Both the position numbers and the translations under genes were made by a program. Below the pieces are notes generated by a model that worked only from the letters and a program-made list of their open reading frames with translations, was not told where the DNA came from and made no database searches. A stretch of 15,873 bases of DNA from Ruminococcaceae bacterium UBA6364 (lineage in GTDB: Bacteria > Bacillota > Clostridia > Oscillospirales > Acutalibacteraceae), in the NCBI GenBank assembly GCA_002440045.1, contig DJRI01000017.1:8597-24469 (forward strand), in the 5' to 3' direction. Within the stretch, counting starts at the first letter, position 1. Every line of letters begins with the position of its first letter. Of the stretch, positions 6,958 through 13,243 are shown piece after piece.

Positions 6958-7619
6958 AATTTTTCCTCCCTTAATATTGTAAAGGTTTTTCCTTCCTTTT
7001 TAATGAATCCGTTTTTTGAAAGCTCCTCAAGCTCGCGGTAAATTGTCGTCCTGCCTATTCCGAGAAGCTTTGAAAGCTCCGACATATTGTATTCGGGCGT
7101 TACTTTACCGTTTTCGCCGTGCTTAGAGTATTCTTCAAGAAGATACGAATACAGCTTATATGAGCCGCCGCGCGACGAAAGCGTTTCTATTTTTTTGTTC
7201 AGAAAATGTATTTTCTGCGAAAGCAGGCAAATATAGTTTTCAACAAGCTTGGGCTCTTTTTTAAAAGCAGCTTTAAGCGCGTCTTTTGCAATAAACGCGA
7301 CAGCCGTTTGCGAAGCGGCTGTTATCGCCGTCGGGTAAACGTCTTTTTCATAAAAAATTGCCGCCATACCGAAAGTGCCGCCTGCTTCAAGCGTGCTCAT
7401 AATAACGGTTTTTTCGGGGCTTCTTTTTTCGACAACGGCGTCGCCCTTTAAGATTATTCCCAAAGAGCGTGAAAAATCGTTTTCGGTAAAAACTGCGTCG
7501 CCCTTTTTAAGAGTTTTTACGGTTACTGTGCCGTCGGGGAAAAGCTCGCCGAGCTCATGTTTATCTATTCCCGAAAAAAGCGGCGAAAGCATTAAAGCGC
7601 ATTTTTGCGATTCGGTCAA
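6954..7619 (-). CDS. Crp/Fnr-family transcriptional regulator
   Basis: 221 residues from the TTG at 7619-7617, preceded by GGGGTGG; upstream in-frame starts would extend through the operator and promoter and are unlikely. Residues about 12-115 form a cyclic-nucleotide-binding-like beta roll (KKGDAVFTENDFSRSLGIILKGDAVVE), a helical connector follows, and a winged HTH lies at about 178-215 (MSELSKLLGIGRTTIYRELEEL). Only Cys7 and Cys131 are present, so there is no FNR-type four-cysteine iron-sulfur cluster, and the canonical cAMP-binding Arg/Ser pair is not evident. The effector is therefore unknown. It is the first gene of the importer operon and overlaps the binding-protein gene by 4 bp. A palindrome at its promoter suggests autorepression, perhaps relieved by the imported ligand or a metabolite. 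Confidence 0.88.
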   Translation of the reverse strand: MTESQKCALMLSPLFSGIDKHELGELFPDGTVTVKTLKKGDAVFTENDFSRSLGIILKGDAVVEKRSPEKTVIMSTLEAGGTFGMAAIFYEKDVYPTAITAASQTAVAFIAKDALKAAFKKEPKLVENYICLLSQKIHFLNKKIETLSSRGGSYKLYSYLLEEYSKHGENGKVTPEYNMSELSKLLGIGRTTIYRELEELSKNGFIKKEGKTFTILREEKL

Positions 7620-7635
7620 AAAACCACCCCATAAG

Positions 7636-7651
7636 TGTTCCGTTCGGAACA
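7636..7651. promoter_or_regulatory. Perfect 16-bp palindromic operator at the Crp/Fnr-importer promoter
   Basis: TGTTCCG and CGGAACA flank a TT spacer. The site begins 2 bp downstream of the -10 box of the minus-strand promoter and covers the likely transcription start, a repressing position. A second CGGAACA half-site lies at 7697-7703, upstream of the -35, with only a poor partner. Binding by the adjacent regulator is an inference. Confidence 0.7.
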
Positions 7652-7652
7652 T

Positions 7653-7681
7653 AATATACAGAATTCGGGGCTTTATGTCAA
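7653..7681 (-). promoter_or_regulatory. Promoter of the Crp/Fnr-importer operon
   Basis: Read on the minus strand: TTGACA (7681-7676), 17-bp spacer, TATATT (7658-7653). This is a near-consensus sigma-A promoter about 35 bp before the TTG start. Confidence 0.85.
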
Positions 7682-7725
7682 GCGGTTTCCCAAAAACGGA
7701 ACACAATATTTTTTATTTGTTACAA

Positions 7726-7754
7726 TTGCAAAAAAAGATGCGCTGTGATATACT
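7726..7754 (+). promoter_or_regulatory. Promoter of the gtrA-like/rlmCD operon
   Basis: TTGCAA (7726-7731), 17-bp spacer, TATACT (7749-7754), giving a start near 7761 and a leader of about 22 nt. It is divergent from the regulator promoter, with about 45 bp between the two -35 boxes. Confidence 0.8.
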
Positions 7755-7782
7755 CTTTTTATTGAATAATGGGGTGATGTTT

Positions 7783-8265
7783 ATGCAAGAAAAGCTTACA
7801 AAAAAGGAAAATGCGCTTCAGGCAATAAAATTTGTTCTGTTTTCGGCGTCCGCAGGAATAATTCAGGCGGTGTCTTTTACACTGCTCGACCTTCTTTTTA
7901 AGAACGTTGAAACAGAAAGTGAAATTATGCAGCAGCTTTTCCGCTCGGAATACGGCGTGCAGTATCTTGTTGCGCTTATTCTTTCCGTTTTGTGGAATTT
8001 CACGTTCAACAGAAAATTCACTTTCAAATCGGCAACCAACATTCCTAAAGCCATGCTCAAGGTGTTCGGCTATTACTGCGTGTTTACGCCGCTTTCAACG
8101 TGGCTCGGGTCGCTTGCAACCGCGCATTTCAATTTGGGCGAGAGACTTGGAAAATACATAGTCCTTGCAGTTACCATGATTACAAATATGGTCACCGAGT
8201 TCCTTTTCTGCAGGTTTGTTGTGTATAGGGATTCTATAAACACAGCGGAAAGTGCAAAAAAATGA
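7783..8265 (+). CDS. GtrA-like integral membrane protein
   Basis: 160 residues with four predicted membrane segments (about 14-38, 61-74, 92-112 and 124-145). The family-typical WNFTFNRKFTFK follows segment two (71-82). GtrA-family proteins are thought to move polyprenyl-linked sugars or take part in cell-surface polysaccharide decoration; a specific role here is not supported by any glycosyltransferase neighbour. ATG 7783 is chosen because GGGG at 7771-7774 lies 8 nt upstream; the ATG at 7777 is too close to that site. The stop overlaps the start of the methyltransferase gene by 4 bp (ATGA 8262-8265), so the two are co-translated. Confidence 0.82.
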   Translation: MQEKLTKKENALQAIKFVLFSASAGIIQAVSFTLLDLLFKNVETESEIMQQLFRSEYGVQYLVALILSVLWNFTFNRKFTFKSATNIPKAMLKVFGYYCVFTPLSTWLGSLATAHFNLGERLGKYIVLAVTMITNMVTEFLFCRFVVYRDSINTAESAKK

Positions 8266-9434
8266 GTAATACCGAAATTAAAGAAAAATGCCCGCACTCA
8301 AAAAAGTGCGGCGGCTGTCAGCTTTGGAACTTAAGCTATGAAGAACAGCTTAAATACAAACAGGCAAAGGTGCGGCGGCTTTTGTCGTGCTTTCACGCCG
8401 TTTCGCCGATAATCGGAATGAAAGAGCCGTTTCATTACAGAAACAAGGTTCAGGCGGCGTTCGGCAGAACGCGGCGCGGCGAAATTATTTCGGGAATTTA
8501 TCAGTCGAGCACGCACAAAATAGTTAAAACCGACTTCTGCCTTATCGAAAACAAAAAGGCGGACGAAATAATAAATACCGTAAGGGCGCTTGTAAAAAGC
8601 TTTAACCTTACCGTGTACGACGAAAACACGAAAAAAGGCTTTTTAAGGCACGTTCTTGTAAAATACGGCTTTAACACAGGCGAAATTATGGTGGTTCTTG
8701 TAACGGGAACGCCGATTTTTCCATCAAAAAACGCCTTTTTGGCAGAGCTTTTGAAAAAGCACCCGGATATTACAACCGTGGTGCAGAATATCAACAACAA
8801 ATTTACAAGTATGGTTTTGGGCGAGCGCGAAACGGTGCTTTACGGCAAGGGCTATATTGAGGATATTCTGTGCGGCTGCCGTTTCAGAATTTCGGCGGCT
8901 TCGTTTTATCAGATTAACCCCGTGCAGACCGAGGTTTTGTATTCTGCCGCGCTTAAATTTGCAGACCTTAAAAGCACCGACGCCGTGATTGACGCCTATT
9001 GCGGAATAGGCACGATAGGGCTTTGCGCGTCAAAGCATGCAAAAACCGTTGTCGGGTGCGAAATAAACCCCGACGCTGTGCGCGACGCGAAGGTCAACGC
9101 GCGTCTTAATTCTGCCGAAAATGCGGAATTTATATGCTGCGACGCAGGCGATTTTATGGCTGAAATGAAAGATTGCGGCGAAAAATTCGACGTTGTTTTT
9201 TTGGACCCGCCGCGCGCGGGCAGTGACAGAAAATTTTTGTCGTCGTTAGTCCACGCTTCGCCCGAAAGAGTTGTTTATATATCCTGCAACCCCGAAACAC
9301 AGCGGCGCGACCTTTTCTTTCTTACAAAAAACGGCTACAGCGTAAAGAAAATTCAGCCTGTCGATATGTTCCCGTATACAAATCATGTTGAGTGCGTAGT
9401 TTTGTTGACTAAAGCGAAAACCAAAAACGGTTAG
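8262..9434 (+). CDS. rlmCD: 23S rRNA (uracil-5)-methyltransferase, RumA/RlmCD type
   Basis: SAM-dependent methylation of uracil C5 in 23S rRNA; in Gram-positive bacteria one RlmCD enzyme modifies two sites (U747 and U1939, E. coli numbering). In 390 residues the visible features are iron-sulfur cysteines C10, C16, C19 and C93 (CPHSKKCGGC and DFC), QINPVQTEVLY (218-228), SAM motif DAYCGIGTIGL (244-254), DPPRAGSD (315-322) and the catalytic loop SCNPETQRRD with nucleophile Cys342. The N-terminal TRAM domain found in many relatives is absent: the protein starts 9 residues before the first cluster cysteine, which explains its length (relatives with TRAM are about 450). The start overlaps the gtrA-like stop. 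A tRNA-type TrmA homologue is less likely because TrmA lacks this cysteine cluster. Confidence 0.9.
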   Translation: MSNTEIKEKCPHSKKCGGCQLWNLSYEEQLKYKQAKVRRLLSCFHAVSPIIGMKEPFHYRNKVQAAFGRTRRGEIISGIYQSSTHKIVKTDFCLIENKKADEIINTVRALVKSFNLTVYDENTKKGFLRHVLVKYGFNTGEIMVVLVTGTPIFPSKNAFLAELLKKHPDITTVVQNINNKFTSMVLGERETVLYGKGYIEDILCGCRFRISAASFYQINPVQTEVLYSAALKFADLKSTDAVIDAYCGIGTIGLCASKHAKTVVGCEINPDAVRDAKVNARLNSAENAEFICCDAGDFMAEMKDCGEKFDVVFLDPPRAGSDRKFLSSLVHASPERVVYISCNPETQRRDLFFLTKNGYSVKKIQPVDMFPYTNHVECVVLLTKAKTKNG

Positions 9435-9435
9435 G

Positions 9436-9451
9436 CTCTCTTATGCCTATG
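9436..9451 (-). repeat. Intergenic repeat copy 1 (GCATAAGAGAG core)
   Basis: On the minus strand this reads CATAGGCATAAGAGAG, an exact 16-bp match to plus-strand 15704-15719. It begins 2 bp after the methyltransferase stop. The 11-bp core is also found at 11335-11345. Confidence 0.6.
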
Positions 9452-9483
9452 CCTAAACAGATTAAAAAAAGGAGGCAATTCAT

Positions 9484-9855
9484 TTGAAAAATAAAAAAAA
9501 TGAAATAACCGTTCGTTCAAGTGCTGCGGAATACCTTACCTATGTTGCCTCTGCGGGAAATCAGGCGGACAGCATTGAAATGCGTTATGAGGACGAAAAT
9601 ATATGGCTTACGCAAAAAATGATGGCTACACTGTATGATGTTTCTGTACCTGCAATCAACCAACATCTGAAAAGAATTTTTGATGATGGCGAATTAGTCG
9701 AGAATTCAGTTGTTAAGAAATACTTAATAACTGCCGCCGACGGGAAGAATTATCAAACAAATCATTATAATCTTCAGGCTATTATTGCTGTTGGATTTAA
9801 GGTGAATAACGAACGTGCAGTGCAGTTTTGCAAAGCAAAATCGGAAAAAGAATAA
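9484..9855 (+). pseudogene. Truncated RhuM-family (virulence RhuM/DUF4062-neighbour type) fragment
   Basis: 123 residues from a TTG start with GGAGG 8 nt upstream. Residues about 30-115 match the N-terminal part of RhuM proteins: MRYEDENIWLTQKMMATLYD, INQHLKRIFDDGELVENSVV, ITAADGKNY, HYNLQAIIAVGFKV and ERAVQF. Intact homologues continue with FRKWA and another 200 or so residues; here the frame goes to CKAKSEKE and stops. That tail resembles a Lys/Glu-rich stretch near the end of full-length RhuM, so an internal deletion joining N- and C-terminal parts is possible (inference). RhuM genes are accessory, often near mobile elements; function is poorly defined. The retained ribosome site means the fragment may still be translated. 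It sits 28 bp upstream of the response regulator with no terminator between. Confidence 0.72.
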
Positions 9856-9883
9856 CACTGAGGTTTTAAAGGAGGAAAAGAAC

Positions 9884-10588
9884 GTGTGTAAAATCGCAAT
9901 TTGCGACGACTGTGAAGCCGACAGAATATATATATCCGCCGAGGTTTCAAAATGGGCAAAGGCTTCGCACAAAAATGTAAATATCCGCACGTTTTCTTCA
10001 GCCGAAAGCTTTTTGTTTTGCTATTCAGCCGAAAAGGATTTTGACATTTTGCTTCTTGATGTTGAAATGGGCGATATGGACGGCGTAACGCTTGCAAAAA
10101 CCCTCAGAAAAGAAAACGACAGCGTTCAGATTGTGTTTATAACGGGCTATTCCGACTATATTTCGGAAGGGTACGATGTTGCGGCGCTTCACTATCTTAT
10201 GAAGCCCATTAAAGAAGAAAAGCTTTTTTCCGTTCTTGACAGAGCTTTAAAAAAACTTTCCGATAACGAAAAAACAATAACCCTTGAAACGGGCGGCGAG
10301 ACCGTGCGCGTGCCGCTTTACAAAATCAGATACGTCGATGTTTTCGGCAATTATGTAACGGTTCACGCCGATAAAGACGTTACCGTCAAAATGACGCTCG
10401 GCGCTATGGAAAAAGAGCTTGACGGGAGATTTTTCAGGGTCGGACGAAGCGCCGTTGTCAATCTTTCGCAGATAAGCCGTGTTTCAAAAACAGAAATAAA
10501 GCTTTCGGACGGCACTTCGGTTTTTCTTCCGAGGGGCGCTTATGAAAGCGTTAACAGGGCAATAATCGGCAGAGGTATTGAAAAATGA
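9884..10588 (+). CDS. LytTR-family response regulator (AgrA/VirR-like)
   Basis: 234 residues. The receiver domain (about 2-120) has the acidic pair Asp8-Asp9, phosphoacceptor Asp59 in LLLDVEM, Thr87 (FITGYS) and Lys107 (MKPI). The LytTR DNA-binding domain (about 135-230) contains YKIRYVDVFGNYVTVH and FFRVGRSAVVNLSQI. The GTG start at 9884 is preferred because GGAGG (9871-9875) lies 8 nt upstream and the receiver begins right after it; an upstream in-frame ATG at 9815 would read out of the RhuM fragment. Its stop overlaps the kinase start (ATGA 10585-10588). LytTR proteins bind paired 9-bp direct repeats about 21-22 bp apart; a matching repeat lies upstream of the exporter operon at 11264-11299, its likely target. 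Confidence 0.92.
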   Translation: MCKIAICDDCEADRIYISAEVSKWAKASHKNVNIRTFSSAESFLFCYSAEKDFDILLLDVEMGDMDGVTLAKTLRKENDSVQIVFITGYSDYISEGYDVAALHYLMKPIKEEKLFSVLDRALKKLSDNEKTITLETGGETVRVPLYKIRYVDVFGNYVTVHADKDVTVKMTLGAMEKELDGRFFRVGRSAVVNLSQISRVSKTEIKLSDGTSVFLPRGAYESVNRAIIGRGIEK

Positions 10589-11247
10589 AGCATTTTTTTA
10601 AAAGAGCCGACAAAAAAATCGACTCGTATCAGCGTGAGCTTATAGAGACGCATTACCGCGAGGTTGACAATATGTACAGGCAGATTCGCGGTTGGCGCCA
10701 CGACTATAAAAACCATATTCAGGTTATGAAGGCATACGCTTCGCAGGGCGACTTAGAGTCGCTTAAGCGTTACCTTGATTTGCTTGATAACGACCTTGCA
10801 ACGGTTGACACGGTTATTAAAACGGGCAACCCCATGACCGACGCAATTTTAAATTCAAAAATTTCGCTCGCAAAGTCAAAGGGGATAAAAGTCGAAGCCG
10901 ACGCACACATACCGCTTCGCCTTGAAACCTCTGAAATTGACCTTTGCTGTATTGTGGGCAATCTTTTCGATAACGCTATAGAAGCCGTTGAAAACCTGCC
11001 GCAGGAAAAGCGCGTTATTCGCATATATATGGATATGATAAATACCCAGCTTTATATTTCATTTACCAATTTCACCGCGGGAAAAAAGCTTGAAAAAAGC
11101 GGAAATATTTTTAAAAGCACAAAAGGCGATGGTCACGGATTCGGGCTTGTCAGAATAGACGCAATAGTCGAAAGGCTGGGCGGCTATCTCAGCCGAAACA
11201 GCGAGGACGGGGCTTTTACCACCGAGGTGCTTTTGCCGCAGGTTTGA
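10585..11247 (+). CDS. GHKL-type histidine kinase lacking a membrane sensor domain (AgrC-like core)
   Basis: 220 residues comprising only the transmitter. A short helical N-terminus (about 10-35) precedes the AgrC-type H-box WRHDYKNH with phosphoacceptor His39. The dimerisation helices span about 40-75, the N-box is NLFDNAIEAV (126-135) and the glycine-rich ATP lid motif is GHGFGL (183-188). AgrC-like kinases normally carry 5-7 membrane helices (about 200 residues) before the H-box; none is present and there is no alternative upstream start, because the gene begins inside the regulator stop codon. It must therefore sense something in the cytoplasm, dock onto a membrane partner such as the ABC proteins, or be a degenerate remnant. 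All catalytic boxes look intact, so an active soluble kinase is favoured. Confidence 0.88.
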   Translation: MKHFFKRADKKIDSYQRELIETHYREVDNMYRQIRGWRHDYKNHIQVMKAYASQGDLESLKRYLDLLDNDLATVDTVIKTGNPMTDAILNSKISLAKSKGIKVEADAHIPLRLETSEIDLCCIVGNLFDNAIEAVENLPQEKRVIRIYMDMINTQLYISFTNFTAGKKLEKSGNIFKSTKGDGHGFGLVRIDAIVERLGGYLSRNSEDGAFTTEVLLPQV

Positions 11248-11263
11248 TAAATCGGCATTTTTG

Positions 11264-11299
11264 CGTTTCGTCACCGAAAAAAGACGTTTCGTCCCCGAA
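11264..11299 (+). promoter_or_regulatory. Direct repeat with 21-bp period, candidate LytTR operator
   Basis: CGTTTCGTCACCGAA (11264-11278) and CGTTTCGTCCCCGAA (11285-11299) differ at one base and start 21 bp apart, about two helical turns. LytTR dimers recognise such tandem 9-bp sites just upstream of a -35 box. The core GTT fits LytTR half-sites, though flanking bases only partly match the published consensus. The second copy overlaps the terminator stem. Confidence 0.55.
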
Positions 11300-11320
11300 T
11301 TTGCACGGGGACGTTTTTTT
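11290..11320 (+). terminator. Intrinsic terminator of the regulator-kinase operon
   Basis: A perfect 8-bp stem (CGTCCCCG 11290-11297 with CGGGGACG 11306-11313), 8-nt loop and seven T residues (11314-11320), 42 bp after the kinase stop. It shares bases with the candidate operator and with the -35 of the next promoter. Confidence 0.9.
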
Positions 11321-11330
11321 GTGTTAATCT
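11301..11330 (+). promoter_or_regulatory. Candidate promoter of the ABC-ABC-signal peptidase operon
   Basis: TTGCAC (11301-11306) and TAATCT (11325-11330) with an 18-bp spacer. The weak -10 and long spacer are typical of promoters needing an activator, and the direct repeat ends 1 bp before the -35. The predicted start falls at about 11336, within the GCATAAGAGAGTCG repeat, leaving a leader of about 55 nt. Confidence 0.5.
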
Positions 11331-11334
11331 TAAA

Positions 11335-11348
11335 GCATAAGAGAGTCG
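11335..11348 (+). repeat. Intergenic repeat copy 2 (GCATAAGAGAGTCG)
   Basis: An exact 14-bp match to 15709-15722, in the same orientation; the 11-bp core matches 9436-9446 in reverse. It lies at the predicted 5' end of the exporter operon transcript. Confidence 0.6.
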
Positions 11349-11392
11349 CAATTGACTGTATTGTACCTGAAAAAGAAGAAAGGGGCTTTAAA

Positions 11393-13243
11393 ATGAAAAG
11401 CACAAAAACGGCAAAAGAAAAAAAGCCAAAGCCCAAATATAACGCAGCGCAAAACACTTGGTTTATGCTAAAGCTTGCGTGGACCTCGGGCGAAAAAAAG
11501 GTAATATTTTTAAGTCTCGGCGTTGCGCTTTCGGCAGTGGCAACAAATCTTGTTGAGCTTTTTATATCGCCCATGATTCTTTCCGTGCTTGAAGCTCACG
11601 GCACGCTGTCACGGCTTTTGATTACAATTGCCGTCTTTGCGGGGGCGCTGGCGCTTTGCTATGCGGTTTCGGGCTATTTAAACGAGAACACTATTTACGG
11701 CCGAATCACCGTGCGCGCCGAAATTGTTAATATGCTCAACAGAAAAGCGGCAACAACGTCTTATCCCAACATGTTTGACGACGGCTTTCTAAAACTGCTG
11801 TCAAAATCGAGTATGTGCGTTGAGGGTAACAGCGAAGCGACCGAGGCTATATGGACTACGCTTACAACACTTCTTCAAAATGTTGTGGGATTTTTAATAT
11901 ACATTGTGCTTCTTTCGTCGGTACAGCCCGTTTTGGTGCTTATAATAGGCGGCACAACGCTCGTAAGCTTTTTTGTCGGCAACTATGTTAACGGCTACGG
12001 CTACCGCCACCGCGATGAGGACGCCGAATATCAAAAGCAAATCGGCTACATTATCGAAAAATCAAAAAGCCTTGAGGCCGCAAAGGATATTAAAATTTTC
12101 GGAATGCGCCCGTGGATTTCGGAGCTTTATAAAAAAGGCTGCGCGTCTTTTGCCGCATTTCATAAAAAAGCCCAAACCATATACCTTATTGCGGGCGTTG
12201 TCGATGTTTTGCTTACATTTTTGCGAAACGCCGCGGCGTATGCTTATCTTTTAACGCTTTTTATGAAAAACGGACTTTCGGTTTCGGAGTTTCTTTTATA
12301 TTTCAGCGCGGTCGAGGGCTTTGCTTCGTGGGTCACGGGCATTCTTAATACGCTAAGCACGCTTCACAAGCAGTCGCTTGATATTTCTACCGTGCGCGAG
12401 TGCGTGGATTTTAAAGAGCCTTTTAAATTTGAAGACGGAGAACCTTTAAAAATCGAAAAGGATAAGGCGTATGAAATAACGCTTAAAAACGTTTCGCTTT
12501 TATATGACGGCGCAAAAGATTTTACGTTAAAAAATATAAATCTTACGCTTAAAAGCGGTGAAAAGCTTGCCGTTGTCGGTCTTAACGGCGCGGGAAAAAG
12601 CACGCTTGTTAAGCTTATCTGCGGCTTTCTTGACCCGACTAAGGGCGAAGTGCTTCTTAACGGAAAAGACATAAGAGAATATAACCGCGCCGATTATTAC
12701 AGACTGTTTTCTGCGGTGTTTCAGGATTTTTCGCTTATTGCGGGCACTGTAGAAACAAACGTAGCCCAAAAAGAAGAGGGCGCAAATGAAGCGCGCGTTA
12801 AAGAGTGCATTCGTTTAGCGGGGCTTGAAGAAAAAATCGCCTCTTTAAAGGACGGAATTAAAACGTATGTAAACCGCAAGGTTTACGACGACGCGGCAGA
12901 GCTTTCGGGCGGCGAAACACAGCGGCTTATGCTTGCAAGAGCGCTTTATAAAAACGCGCCCGTCGTTGTGCTCGACGAGCCCACGGCGGCGCTTGACCCG
13001 ATAGCCGAATCGGAGCTTTATTTAAAATACAACGAAATGACAAAAGGCAAGTCGTCCGTTTACATTTCGCACAGGCTTGCAAGCACGCGCTTTTGCGACC
13101 GCATTATTCTTATTGACGGCGGCGTTATAAAAGAAGAGGGCACGCACGAAGAGCTTTTGGCTTTAGGCGGAAAATACGCCGAGCTTTTTGAAATTCAAAG
13201 CAAATATTACAGGGAAGGAGACGGCGAAAATGAAAAATTATAA
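11393..13243 (+). CDS. ABC exporter half-transporter (membrane domain plus ATPase), first of a pair
   Basis: 616 residues. Six membrane segments are expected in about 35-325, with hydrophobic blocks near 37-62, 75-95, 160-200 and 262-292. The nucleotide-binding domain (about 360-600) carries Walker A GLNGAGKST (396-404), Q-loop VFQDFSL (Gln444), signature LSGGE (504-508), Walker B VVVLDE (524-529) and switch His560. No N-terminal C39 peptidase domain is present, so it does not itself cleave a double-glycine leader. The start is ATG 11393 with AAAGGGG just upstream; an earlier in-frame ATG at 11261 would lie in the terminator/promoter region. The gene overlaps the second ABC gene by 14 bp. The pair probably forms a heterodimeric exporter; substrate (peptide, lipid or drug) is unknown. 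Confidence 0.92.
   Translation: MKSTKTAKEKKPKPKYNAAQNTWFMLKLAWTSGEKKVIFLSLGVALSAVATNLVELFISPMILSVLEAHGTLSRLLITIAVFAGALALCYAVSGYLNENTIYGRITVRAEIVNMLNRKAATTSYPNMFDDGFLKLLSKSSMCVEGNSEATEAIWTTLTTLLQNVVGFLIYIVLLSSVQPVLVLIIGGTTLVSFFVGNYVNGYGYRHRDEDAEYQKQIGYIIEKSKSLEAAKDIKIFGMRPWISELYKKGCASFAAFHKKAQTIYLIAGVVDVLLTFLRNAAAYAYLLTLFMKNGLSVSEFLLYFSAVEGFASWVTGILNTLSTLHKQSLDISTVRECVDFKEPFKFEDGEPLKIEKDKAYEITLKNVSLLYDGAKDFTLKNINLTLKSGEKLAVVGLNGAGKSTLVKLICGFLDPTKGEVLLNGKDIREYNRADYYRLFSAVFQDFSLIAGTVETNVAQKEEGANEARVKECIRLAGLEEKIASLKDGIKTYVNRKVYDDAAELSGGETQRLMLARALYKNAPVVVLDEPTAALDPIAESELYLKYNEMTKGKSSVYISHRLASTRFCDRIILIDGGVIKEEGTHEELLALGGKYAELFEIQSKYYREGDGENEKL

Noticed and set aside
6954..7619. Regulator as an oxygen-sensing FNR
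   Set aside because: Only two scattered cysteines are present; the N-terminal cluster of cysteines needed for a 4Fe-4S centre is absent.
7375..7782. Upstream start for the GtrA-like protein
   Set aside because: The extension would run antisense through the regulator gene and both promoters; the promoter at 7726-7754 requires a start downstream.
9435..9883. A quorum-sensing peptide gene (AgrD-like) upstream of the regulator
   Set aside because: The only frames are the RhuM fragment and a 14-codon Lys-rich stretch at about 9443-9487; no AgrB or cyclic-peptide-like sequence is present.
11261..11392. Upstream in-frame ATG (11261) as the start of the first ABC protein
   Set aside because: The extension would cross the operator repeat, the terminator and the promoter, and lacks a ribosome site; ATG 11393 has AAAGGGG just upstream and the protein fits the family length.
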